Part shown: positions 1 to 5,245 of the stretch, piece by piece
Layout: every line of letters begins with the position of its first letter
Position numbering within the stretch: position 1 is the stretch's first letter
Assembly (NCBI GenBank): GCA_965371445.1
Contig: CBDUYN010000318.1
Span: 1-5,845, forward strand
Direction: 5' to 3'
From: DASWIG01 sp965371445
GTDB taxonomy: Bacteria > Acidobacteriota > Thermoanaerobaculia > Multivoradales > J023
DNA: 5,845 nt
Translations under genes and position numbers: made by a program
The notes under the pieces: generated by a model
Told to the model about the DNA's origin: nothing
Database searches by the model: none
The model's input: the letters and a program-made list of their open reading frames with translations, nothing else

Positions 1-29
1 GAACGCTTCTCCGCGAAATTGGGGATTTC

Positions 30-146
30 AAAAAGCGCCGAGAACGCTTCTCCGCCCAATTGGGGATCCCCCCGTCGCCCGGCGAACGCTTCGCCGCGGA
101 TTTGGAGGGTCCCCCAGGTCGCGGCGAAGCGTTCTCGGCGCTTTTT
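30..146. repeat. 21-bp inverted repeat within the array (arms 30-50 and 126-146)
   Basis: Positions 30-50 are the exact reverse complement of positions 126-146, which are 75 bp away. The arms include one array core plus the GCGC and A5/T5 run beside it. The leftmost units are therefore arranged in the opposite orientation to the unit at 119-159. Because the core itself is nearly palindromic, part of the match is expected, but the flanking A/T run and GCGC match too. A single RNA strand could pair the two arms into a large hairpin. Confidence 0.8.
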
Positions 147-300
147 TTCGTGGGGCAAGTCGCGGCGAAGCGTTCGTGCCGCTCTTCGCAGCCGGCTCCC
201 TCCGCGGCGAAGCCTTCGTCGCGGATTTGGGGACCTCATGAGTCGCGGCGAAGCCTTCTCCGCGCTTTTCTTCAGTGCAGCATGTCGGCGAGAAGGCTTC
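93..300 (+). repeat. Higher-order repeat, copy 1 (208 bp, five units)
   Basis: First copy of a 208-bp block that recurs immediately downstream without any gap or indel. By eye the two copies differ at about 26 of 208 positions (roughly 87% identity). Differences are uneven. Positions 139-201 match 347-409 with a single mismatch, while the last two units carry most of the changes. The inter-core segments run in the order ATTTGG-class, T7 class, CTCTTCGCAG class, ATTTGG-class variant, CAGTGCAG class. The block length is not a multiple of three. Confidence 0.9.
121..148 (+). terminator. Possible terminator-like hairpin with T7 run (first copy)
   Basis: An imperfect hairpin can form at 121-141: GCG pairs with CGC and CGA with TCG, with one G-G mismatch. 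It is followed directly by seven T at 142-148. The shape resembles an intrinsic terminator on the plus strand. No plus-strand gene is visible upstream inside the window, and the sequence is one unit of the repeat array, so the resemblance may be incidental. Confidence 0.28.
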
Positions 301-508
301 GCCGCGAATTTGGCGGGTCCACGAGGTCGCGGCGAAGGGTTCGCCACGCTTTTTTTCGTGGGGCAAGCCGCGGCGAAGCGTTCGTGCCGCTCTTCGCAGC
401 CGGCTCCCTGCGCGGCGAAGGGCTCACCGCGGATTTTCGGACCTCAGAAGTCGCGGCGAAGGGTTCTCCTCGCCTTTCTGCAGTGCAGTCTGTCGGCGAG
501 AAGGCTTC
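301..508 (+). repeat. Higher-order repeat, copy 2 (208 bp, five units)
   Basis: Second copy of the 208-bp block, in the same orientation and directly abutting the first. It keeps the same order of five inter-core segment classes. The 16 bp ending the block (493-508) are identical to the equivalent 16 bp of copy 1 (285-300). A further ATTTGG-class segment follows at about 509-533, where recognisable repeat ends. A tandem duplication of a five-unit block, followed by drift, explains the arrangement. Confidence 0.9.
331..356 (+). terminator. Possible terminator-like hairpin with T7 run (second copy)
   Basis: A perfect 6-bp stem GGCGAA/TTCGCC with a GGG loop lies at 331-345. After ACGC it is followed by seven T at 350-356. 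It is the counterpart of the element at 121-148 in the second 208-bp block, and its stem is better. The gap of four bases before the T run is less typical of intrinsic terminators, and no plus-strand gene precedes it. Confidence 0.28.
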
Positions 509-630
509 GCCGCGACCACGGGGATTTCGAGGGTTCCGGGAGCAGCGTCCTTCGTGCTCAGGCGGACGTCGCACCCTAAGAGATCGGGAACCAGATAGGG
601 CGGATGGGTACGGGCTTACGCACCAAGCCA

Positions 631-2316
631 CTAGCGCGCGACGCTGACCGCGACCGCCGGATTACGGCCCCGCCCGCCGTAGCCCTTCTCACCGACGTTC
701 CAGCCGCGGCGCTCGGCGACCTCGCCGAGGCGGTTCAGCAGACGCCGGGTCACCCGGCGACTGGCGTAGCGGACGTTGCGCGAGGTGCCCTGGTTGGTGA
801 TCCGCACCGCGAAGGCGAGGCGAGGCTCGGGCATCGGGCCGATGCCGATGTAGTTGGTGTGGAAACCGTAGCGCGGGTGGCTCGCCGTGCCGGTCTTCAT
901 GGCGACAGGGAAGCTCGACGGTGCCGTCGCCCGGCCGGTGCCGCGCTCGCTCACCGCCACCATCGCCTCGACCAGCTCGGGAACCCACTCGGAATCGATC
1001 ACCCGCCGGCCCGCCGCGGTTGGAAAACGGCGCGGATGGAGCCCCAGGCGGCCGTCGGTGGCATGAAGCAGCGTCGGCTCCGGCAAGACGCCGTCGTTGG
1101 CCATGACCGCGGCGAGGAGCGCCGAGTGGAGAGGCGTGATCTCGGTCGCCTCGAGGCCGATCGAGAGGTCCGCGAGCTGGCGGTCGTTGCCCCAGCGCTC
1201 TACCACCCGGCCGGCGGGATAGGGACCTGAAGGAGCGTCGAAGCCGTAGCGGCGGAGCTCGTCGAGCATCGCCGGGCGTCCGACGGCGACCCCCAGGTCG
1301 GCGAAGGCCATGTTGCACGAGAGCGCCATCGCCCGGTCGAGGCTGCGCAGCGGACCGGCGATGTAGGTACAGTAGAGGAGCTCGCCGTTGTAGCGTCCGT
1401 GGCCGTTGCAGGTCATGCGGGCGATCCTGGCGTCGGGGTCGTGTCCGGCGCGGCGGTAGGCCGTCGTGGTGATCAGCTTCATGATCGAGGCCGGCTCGCG
1501 CTGCTGGTCAAAAGCCGGCGTGCCCTCGGACCTGGCGAAGGTACGCCGGTCGGAGACCGCGGCCAGAATCTCCCCGGTCTCAGGGGCGACGAGGACGATC
1601 GAGCCGCGGTAGTAGCCGAAGCTCTCGTAGGCGAGGGCCGACAGCTCCAGGTCGAGGCTCAAGCGGACCGAGCCCGTCCCGCGGTAGGGCCGCAGGATCT
1701 CAGTCAGCGCACGCGGCACCATCGCCGGGGCGACGCCGTCGGCCAGCTCGAGCTCGCCATCGGCGTCGAGGTAGCCGACGAGGCGTCCGCGGCGGTCGCG
1801 GACGAAGGTCCCGTGCGCGTGCTCTTTGATGCTCGCCATGTAGCGCGCGACGCGTGCCGCGACCTCGCCGCGCACGCCGGTGGGCACCGCCCGGATCTCG
1901 TCGGCGCGGCCTTGCTCGATCAACGCCGCGGCGCGCAGGGTAAGAAGCTCCACGCCGCCGAGCTCGCTCAAGGCCAGCACGGCGGAGAGCTCGCCGCGCT
2001 CGAAGGCTCCGTGGGCGAGGGCGGTCAAGGCGAAGGGCGAGGCGTCGACGGCGGCTTCGGAGCCGGGGGCGGCCGGCTGGCCACGCAACGCCGCGGCGAT
2101 CACCAGGCCCGTCCGGGCCTCGGGGCCGGAGATCGGCGAGCCGGCGAGGTCTCTCAGCAGCTCCTCGGCCGCGACGGCTTCGCCGGCGGCGAGAAGAGAG
2201 CGTGCCTCGAGAAGCTGCGCCTCTTCTTCGACGCAGCCGAGCGCCACGGCGACCGCTGCCGCGATGGCGACGGGCGGTCCCCACATGAGGAGGCGTTGGA
2301 CGCTCGATGGCCGCAA
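631..2316 (-). CDS. Penicillin-binding transpeptidase, probable lipoprotein (class B-like)
   Basis: The 561-residue product has the complete serine acyl-transferase signature of peptidoglycan DD-transpeptidases: SIMK at about 277-280 (nucleophile Ser and Lys), SCN at 333-335 and KTGTA at 474-478. The stretch before the first motif (about 217-256, LSLDLEL...APETGEILAAVS) fits the start of the transpeptidase fold. No glycosyltransferase domain is present, so it should only cross-link peptides, outside the cytoplasmic membrane. The N-terminus has Arg residues, a hydrophobic run (about 12-27) and Cys28 in ALGC, suggesting signal peptidase II processing; the lipobox is not ideal (Ala at -3). Residues about 33-165 are Ala/Leu-rich and helical, possibly degenerate TPR-like, in place of a usual dimerisation domain. 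The start chosen is TTG at 2316 because it supplies the basic n-region; ATG at 2286 would remove both Arg and has no Shine-Dalgarno. The gene reads toward the repeat array. The family call is firm, the exact subclass is not. Confidence 0.9.
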   Translation of the reverse strand: MRPSSVQRLLMWGPPVAIAAAVAVALGCVEEEAQLLEARSLLAAGEAVAAEELLRDLAGSPISGPEARTGLVIAAALRGQPAAPGSEAAVDASPFALTALAHGAFERGELSAVLALSELGGVELLTLRAAALIEQGRADEIRAVPTGVRGEVAARVARYMASIKEHAHGTFVRDRRGRLVGYLDADGELELADGVAPAMVPRALTEILRPYRGTGSVRLSLDLELSALAYESFGYYRGSIVLVAPETGEILAAVSDRRTFARSEGTPAFDQQREPASIMKLITTTAYRRAGHDPDARIARMTCNGHGRYNGELLYCTYIAGPLRSLDRAMALSCNMAFADLGVAVGRPAMLDELRRYGFDAPSGPYPAGRVVERWGNDRQLADLSIGLEATEITPLHSALLAAVMANDGVLPEPTLLHATDGRLGLHPRRFPTAAGRRVIDSEWVPELVEAMVAVSERGTGRATAPSSFPVAMKTGTASHPRYGFHTNYIGIGPMPEPRLAFAVRITNQGTSRNVRYASRRVTRRLLNRLGEVAERRGWNVGEKGYGGRGRNPAVAVSVAR

Positions 2317-2346
2317 AAGGTGCTTCTCGGTTCCTGAGGATTCGGC

Positions 2347-2368
2347 TCCGGCCGTCCCGCGGGCCGGA
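2347..2368. other. GC-rich inverted repeat in the divergent intergenic region
   Basis: TCCGGCC at 2347-2353 pairs with GGCCGGA at 2362-2368 across an 8-base loop. It lies between the divergent transpeptidase and moaA genes. It could be an operator, a 5' leader hairpin of the transpeptidase mRNA, or chance in GC-rich DNA. No T run follows on either strand, so I do not call it a terminator. A second, wider inverted pair (CGGCTCCG at 2343-2350 with CGGAGCCG at 2411-2418) also spans this region. Confidence 0.35.
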
Positions 2369-2401
2369 TTTGGGGGCGAGTCTACCCGTAGGGGCCGGAG
2401 T

Positions 2402-2429
2402 TTGCAAAAGCGGAGCCGCAGGATAAGCT
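2402..2429 (+). promoter_or_regulatory. Candidate moaA promoter
   Basis: TTGCAA (2402-2407) and TAAGCT (2424-2429) are separated by 16 bp and loosely match -35 and -10 boxes (TTGACA/TATAAT). The -10-like box ends six bases before the moaA ATG at 2436, so transcription from it would start at or next to the start codon and give a leaderless message. No convincing Shine-Dalgarno lies at the usual distance from that ATG. The match to consensus is weak, so the call is tentative. Confidence 0.3.
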
Positions 2430-2435
2430 TGTGCC

Positions 2436-3458
2436 ATGTCTGAAGCCATGCCGCGCGACGTCTACGAACGGCCCATGACCGATCTGCGGATCTCGGTCAC
2501 CGACCGCTGCAACTTCCGGTGCTCGTTCTGCATGCCGGCCGACCGGACGTACACCTTCGTGCCGCGTCCTGAGATCCTCTCGTTCGAGGAGATCGTACGC
2601 GTTGCCGGGATCTTCATCAGCCTAGGAGTGCGCAAAGTCCGTCTCACCGGGGGCGAGCCGCTCCTACGCTCGTCGATCGAGCACCTGGTCGCCGATCTGG
2701 CGGGGATCGACGGCCTCGAGGACTTGGCGATGACCACGAACGCCTACCTCCTGGAGCAGAAGGCCGAGGCGTTGAAGGCCGCGGGCCTGCAGCGGGTGAC
2801 GGTGAGCCTTCACTCCCTCGATCCGGAGACCTTCCAGCGGTTGAACGGCCTGGGCCACGAGTTGGAGAGGGTCCTCGCGGGCATCCGCGCGGCGATCGCC
2901 GCCGGCTTGACGCCGGTGAAGTTGAACGTCGTCGCGATCGAGGACACGAACGACCACGAAATCGTCGACCTTGCCCGTTTCGCGCGCGACCACGGCGCCG
3001 TCGTCCGCTTCATCGAGTACATGGACGTCGGCACCGTCAACGCCTGGGACGGCGAGCACGTCCTCTCGGCGCGGCAAATCGTCGAGAGGATCGACCGGGT
3101 CTTCCCGCTGGAGCCGGTCTCCAAAGACCATCCCGGCGAGGTCGCCGACCGCTACCGCTACGTCGACGGCGGCGGCGAGGTCGGGGTGATCAGCTCGGTC
3201 ACGGAGCCTTTCTGCGGTACCTGCTCGCGGGTCCGCCTCTCGGCCGAGGGACGGCTCTACACCTGCCTCTTTGCCGCCGAGGGGCAGGACTTGAAGTCGG
3301 TGCTGCGCTCCGGCGCGAGCGACGAGGAGGTCGCCGAGCGGATCCGTGCGATCTGGGGCGGGCGTACCGACCGCTACTCCGAGGAGCGGACGGCGGCGCT
3401 TCATGCCGGGAGCTTTCAGCCGGCGGAGAAAGTCGAGATGTTCCGCATCGGGGGTTGA
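2436..3458 (+). CDS. moaA: GTP 3',8-cyclase MoaA (molybdenum cofactor synthesis)
   Basis: MoaA is the cytoplasmic radical SAM enzyme that converts GTP to 3',8-cyclo-7,8-dihydro-GTP, the first step of molybdenum cofactor synthesis; MoaC acts next. The 340-residue product has the N-terminal [4Fe-4S] motif CxxxCxxC (Cys25, Cys29, Cys32), the SAM-contacting GGEP (72-75), and the second cluster ligands Cys260, Cys263 and Cys277 that bind the cluster holding GTP. It ends in the Gly-Gly (339-340) needed for activity in this family, so it looks full length and functional. RPxTDLRISVTDRCNFRC near the N-terminus is typical. Start 2436 gives a normal-length N-terminus; ATG 2448 and ATG 2475 are alternatives, and none has a strong Shine-Dalgarno. 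The usual SLDSLD motif reads SLHSLD (124-129). It is divergent from the transpeptidase gene and 21 bp ahead of the ATPase gene. No other cofactor gene is in view. Confidence 0.96.
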   Translation: MSEAMPRDVYERPMTDLRISVTDRCNFRCSFCMPADRTYTFVPRPEILSFEEIVRVAGIFISLGVRKVRLTGGEPLLRSSIEHLVADLAGIDGLEDLAMTTNAYLLEQKAEALKAAGLQRVTVSLHSLDPETFQRLNGLGHELERVLAGIRAAIAAGLTPVKLNVVAIEDTNDHEIVDLARFARDHGAVVRFIEYMDVGTVNAWDGEHVLSARQIVERIDRVFPLEPVSKDHPGEVADRYRYVDGGGEVGVISSVTEPFCGTCSRVRLSAEGRLYTCLFAAEGQDLKSVLRSGASDEEVAERIRAIWGGRTDRYSEERTAALHAGSFQPAEKVEMFRIGG

Positions 3459-3466
3459 GCCTCACC

Positions 3467-3473
3467 GGGAGAG
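3467..3473 (+). promoter_or_regulatory. Ribosome binding site of the ATPase/nuclease-like gene
   Basis: GGGAGAG lies six bases before the ATG at 3480, inside the 21-bp gap after the moaA stop. It supports this start and independent translation of the second gene of a likely moaA-led operon. Confidence 0.65.
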
Positions 3474-3479
3474 ATCGCC

Positions 3480-5087
3480 ATGACATCCCCCTACAACTGG
3501 CAGAGCCACACCCCCAAGGTTCAGATTCCGCGCTCCGACGTCGGTCGAGTGGCCGAGCTCCTCCGCGACAACGGCAGCGTCGTGATGATGGGTGGACGGG
3601 GCATGGGCAAGAGTGTCTTCCTGGGGCAGGTGAAAGCGGAGCTCGAGAGGGATACGCAGACCCGGGTGGTGCTCAGCGACGCGCCGCCGCCAGCGCTCAC
3701 TGTCGAGGTCTGTCTGAGGCAGTTGGCACGCAAGCTCACGGTGCCTTTCGACGAGGCATGCGACTCCCGCGAGCTCTTCGAGGCCTATTTCGCCCGTGCC
3801 GACGCGTCGCAGCGTCTGGTCCTGCTTTTCGACGAATTCGACAGATATGCGGAGAGAGGGAAGCCGTCGGCACAGCCGCCGGGACGGGGTTTCTTCAACG
3901 ACCTGGAAGCTGCCCGGCGCTCCATGCCGCAGATCGGTATCCTGGCCACCGGCTCGATCGGCATCTTCATCGTCCGGGACGTGCTGGGCTCGAGCTTCCT
4001 GGCGCGAGCGCTGCACCTACGCCTTCGCCCGTTGGAACGTCTGGACGTGGAGGCTCTGGGGCGTCCCTTCGCAGATCGTGGTGCAATGCTTTCAAGCGAC
4101 GTCCTCGACGCCCTTCTCCTGGCGAGCGGCGGTGTCCCGGCGCTTCTGACCTACGGCTTGCAGGAGCTCTGGAAGCTCGACGGCGAGTCCACGCCGGACG
4201 CCGTCACGGCGATCTACAAGGTCTTCAAGGAAGAGCACCTCGAGTACCTGCGTGATCTCCGGAAAGCCCTGACGGATCCGCGCTTCTCGGACGCGCCGCG
4301 CCGCGTCTGGGAACGGATCCAGGAGGGTGGGGGACGCCTCTCGCAAAGCGATCTCGAGCAAGCCATCGCTCCGGCCGCCGGGACCCTGAGCTTGGAGGTC
4401 TCCGATACGCTCCACCTGCTCGAGGCCGTGGGCGTTGTCCGTCTCCTGAGCTCGTCGGTACTCGACGACCCGATCACCGCGCACCCGATCGCTGGCCTTC
4501 TGAACCTGCCCACGACGTCGCCCCCCCGACCCGACGCGCGGGCGCACTTCCTCGACGACCTCACCACGTTGCTCGGCAAGCTCCATCGTTCAAGCGCCGA
4601 CTTCTTTCGGCCCGGCCGGGAGCGGCCGACGGCCGACGGCAAGCGCCTGGTTCCCGAGTCGGTCTTCTCGGCCCACCTGGCGCTGGGCTTCGAGCTCCTC
4701 GGCTGGCGGACGGAGCTCGAAGCGCAGCGGGGCGCGGGCCGAACGGACCTCGTCCTGCGCCGCAACGGCTCGGCCGAGGTGATGATCGTCGAGGTGAAGA
4801 TCTGGGGACGGAACGACTATCGAGACGCGCATCAGCAGGTGCTCAGCTATTGGACGGCCGAGGTCGCCGCCGGTGCCGTCGTCCAACTGACGGACGCGAA
4901 GCTTCCCGACTGGGGCGAGCGTTATCGCCGAGAATGCCTGGAATCGGACGCCACCGTTGAGGAGCGTTCGGTGGAGGGCTCGCCGGTCCGGGCGCGCTGG
5001 ACCTGTGCCTCGGCGACGGACGACGGGATGAACGTCCGGGTCGAGCACTTCCTTTTGCGGCTGCCGCGTCGCGATTCATCGCGATAG
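3480..5087 (+). CDS. P-loop ATPase with C-terminal PD-(D/E)XK nuclease-like domain
   Basis: The 535-residue product has two recognisable parts. The N-terminal half is an AAA/STAND-type NTPase: Walker A GGRGMGKS (38-45), Walker B LVLLFDE (113-119, Asp118-Glu119), and a sensor-like ILATGS (154-159). A helical, winged-helix-like stretch follows (about 270-340). The C-terminal part has the layout of a PD-(D/E)XK nuclease: Glu393 in a helix, Asp423 in GAGRTDLVL, Glu438-Val-Lys440 at the end of a beta-strand, then QQVLSYW (452-458), resembling the Q-x3-Y motif seen in relatives. All four expected positions are filled, so an active nuclease is plausible. No signal peptide or membrane segment is seen, so it should be cytoplasmic. 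Similar ATPase-nuclease fusions are widespread and mostly uncharacterised; I infer a nucleic-acid or mobile-element related role, with defence as one option. It probably shares a transcript with moaA, but no functional link is evident. Confidence 0.85.
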   Translation: MTSPYNWQSHTPKVQIPRSDVGRVAELLRDNGSVVMMGGRGMGKSVFLGQVKAELERDTQTRVVLSDAPPPALTVEVCLRQLARKLTVPFDEACDSRELFEAYFARADASQRLVLLFDEFDRYAERGKPSAQPPGRGFFNDLEAARRSMPQIGILATGSIGIFIVRDVLGSSFLARALHLRLRPLERLDVEALGRPFADRGAMLSSDVLDALLLASGGVPALLTYGLQELWKLDGESTPDAVTAIYKVFKEEHLEYLRDLRKALTDPRFSDAPRRVWERIQEGGGRLSQSDLEQAIAPAAGTLSLEVSDTLHLLEAVGVVRLLSSSVLDDPITAHPIAGLLNLPTTSPPRPDARAHFLDDLTTLLGKLHRSSADFFRPGRERPTADGKRLVPESVFSAHLALGFELLGWRTELEAQRGAGRTDLVLRRNGSAEVMIVEVKIWGRNDYRDAHQQVLSYWTAEVAAGAVVQLTDAKLPDWGERYRRECLESDATVEERSVEGSPVRARWTCASATDDGMNVRVEHFLLRLPRRDSSR

Positions 5088-5104
5088 GGCCGGCTCCGCG
5101 GGCC
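5088..5104. other. Small GC hairpin directly after the ATPase gene stop
   Basis: GGCC at 5088-5091 pairs with GGCC at 5101-5104, with an internal GC/GC continuation after one G-G mismatch and a TCC loop. It follows the TAG stop at 5085-5087 without a gap. It could help end or stabilise the moaA-ATPase transcript, but there is no T run, so it is not a standard intrinsic terminator. Confidence 0.3.
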
Positions 5105-5126
5105 AGCGATCACGCGAGGAGGTCAC

Positions 5127-5147
5127 GTGACCTGTGAAAACTTTTGA
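5127..5147 (+). other. Possible mini-ORF 1 (GTG start, six codons)
   Basis: AGGAGG at 5117-5122 lies four bases before GTG at 5127. The frame reads (M)TCENF and stops at TGA 5145-5147. It is in the same frame as the ATPase gene that ends 40 bases earlier. The Shine-Dalgarno is strong though slightly close to the start. There is no plus-strand gene downstream in the window that such a leader could control, so translation is speculative. Confidence 0.2.
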
Positions 5148-5168
5148 ACGATCACGCAAGGAGGTCAC

Positions 5169-5189
5169 GTGACTGGTGAGATCTTTTGA
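5169..5189 (+). other. Possible mini-ORF 2 (GTG start, six codons)
   Basis: This is the counterpart of mini-ORF 1 in the second 42-bp copy: AGGAGG at 5159-5164, four bases, GTG at 5169, then (M)TGEIF and TGA at 5187-5189. The Shine-Dalgarno, start, length and stop are kept between copies, while two of the five codons after the start change the amino acid and two change silently. The third, partial repeat copy has lost the GTG. Confidence 0.2.
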
Positions 5190-5245
5190 GCGATGACGCG
5201 AGGAGCGTCCGTCTTCGAGCGTAAATGCTGGGAGCGCGGAACGGC

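Larger units (their letters stand above)
1..533. repeat. Palindromic repeat array, about 13 units of 41-42 bp
   Basis: This gene-free stretch is filled by a diverged repeat. A 16-bp core close to TCGCGGCGAAGCGTTC begins at about 35, 77, 119, 160, 202, 243, 285, 327, 368, 410, 451 and 493, and the tail of a further core lies at 1-9. Spacings are 42,42,41,42,41,42,42,41,42,41,42. The base after TTC is usually followed by CCGCG or a near variant, so the full core approaches an inverted repeat GCGGCGAAnnnTTCGCCGC that could fold as a short hairpin. The 20-odd bp between cores fall into recurring classes: an ATTTGGGGACCTC-like class, a T7/GTGGGGCAAG class, a CTCTTCGCAGCCGG class and a CAGTGCAG class. 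The array continues past position 1 and fades after about 533. Long open frames cross it, but the 41/42 alternation and 208-bp period break frame, so I treat it as non-coding. Its function is unknown. Confidence 0.9.
5106..5205 (+). repeat. 42-bp tandem repeat, 2.4 copies
   Basis: Copy 1 is 5106-5147, copy 2 is 5148-5189, and a partial third copy of about 16 bp is 5190-5205. Copies 1 and 2 differ at six of 42 positions (36/42 identical) with no indels. Each full copy contains AGGAGG, a CACGTG-centred palindrome (AGGTCACGTGACCT at 5120-5133; GTCACGTGAC at 5164-5173) and a CTTTTGA end. The repeat lies in the gap between the convergent ATPase and TPR genes, so it is in the 3' region of both. It has no evident sequence similarity to the array at 1-533, although the unit lengths are nearly the same. 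Confidence 0.9.

Noticed and set aside
1..533. CRISPR array (short palindromic repeats with 25-26 bp between them)
   Set aside because: The intervening segments recur in the same order in both 208-bp blocks and fall into a few related classes, the cores vary in sequence, and no cas gene is visible.
1..533. Integron attC array or iteron-type replication origin
   Set aside because: No integrase-type core sites, cassette genes, initiator gene or AT-rich unwinding region are visible, and the repeat is GC-rich throughout.
19..647. Long open frames across the repeat array on both strands (for example 19-579 plus, 60-647 plus, 272-631 minus)
   Set aside because: Several overlapping frames are open at once because the DNA is GC-rich and stop-poor. 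The 208-bp period and 41/42 spacing shift frame between copies, so no frame encodes the repeat consistently.
604..1230. 208-codon plus-strand frame opposite the 3' part of the transpeptidase gene
   Set aside because: It is antisense to the KTG-containing domain, with shadow-type Arg/Ala/Gly composition and no supporting ribosome binding site.
1399..2337. 312-codon plus-strand frame opposite the transpeptidase gene
   Set aside because: It is antisense to a gene with complete catalytic motifs, has Gly/Arg/Ala-rich low-complexity content and no recognisable domain; open antisense frames are common in high-GC genes.
2664..3404. 246-codon minus-strand frame opposite moaA
   Set aside because: It is a shadow of the clearly coding moaA frame, with no motif of its own.
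3436..5087. ATPase/nuclease gene as part of molybdenum cofactor synthesis
   Set aside because: Only proximity supports this. Its motifs are NTPase and nuclease-like, and no moaC, moaE, mog or moe homologue is in the window.
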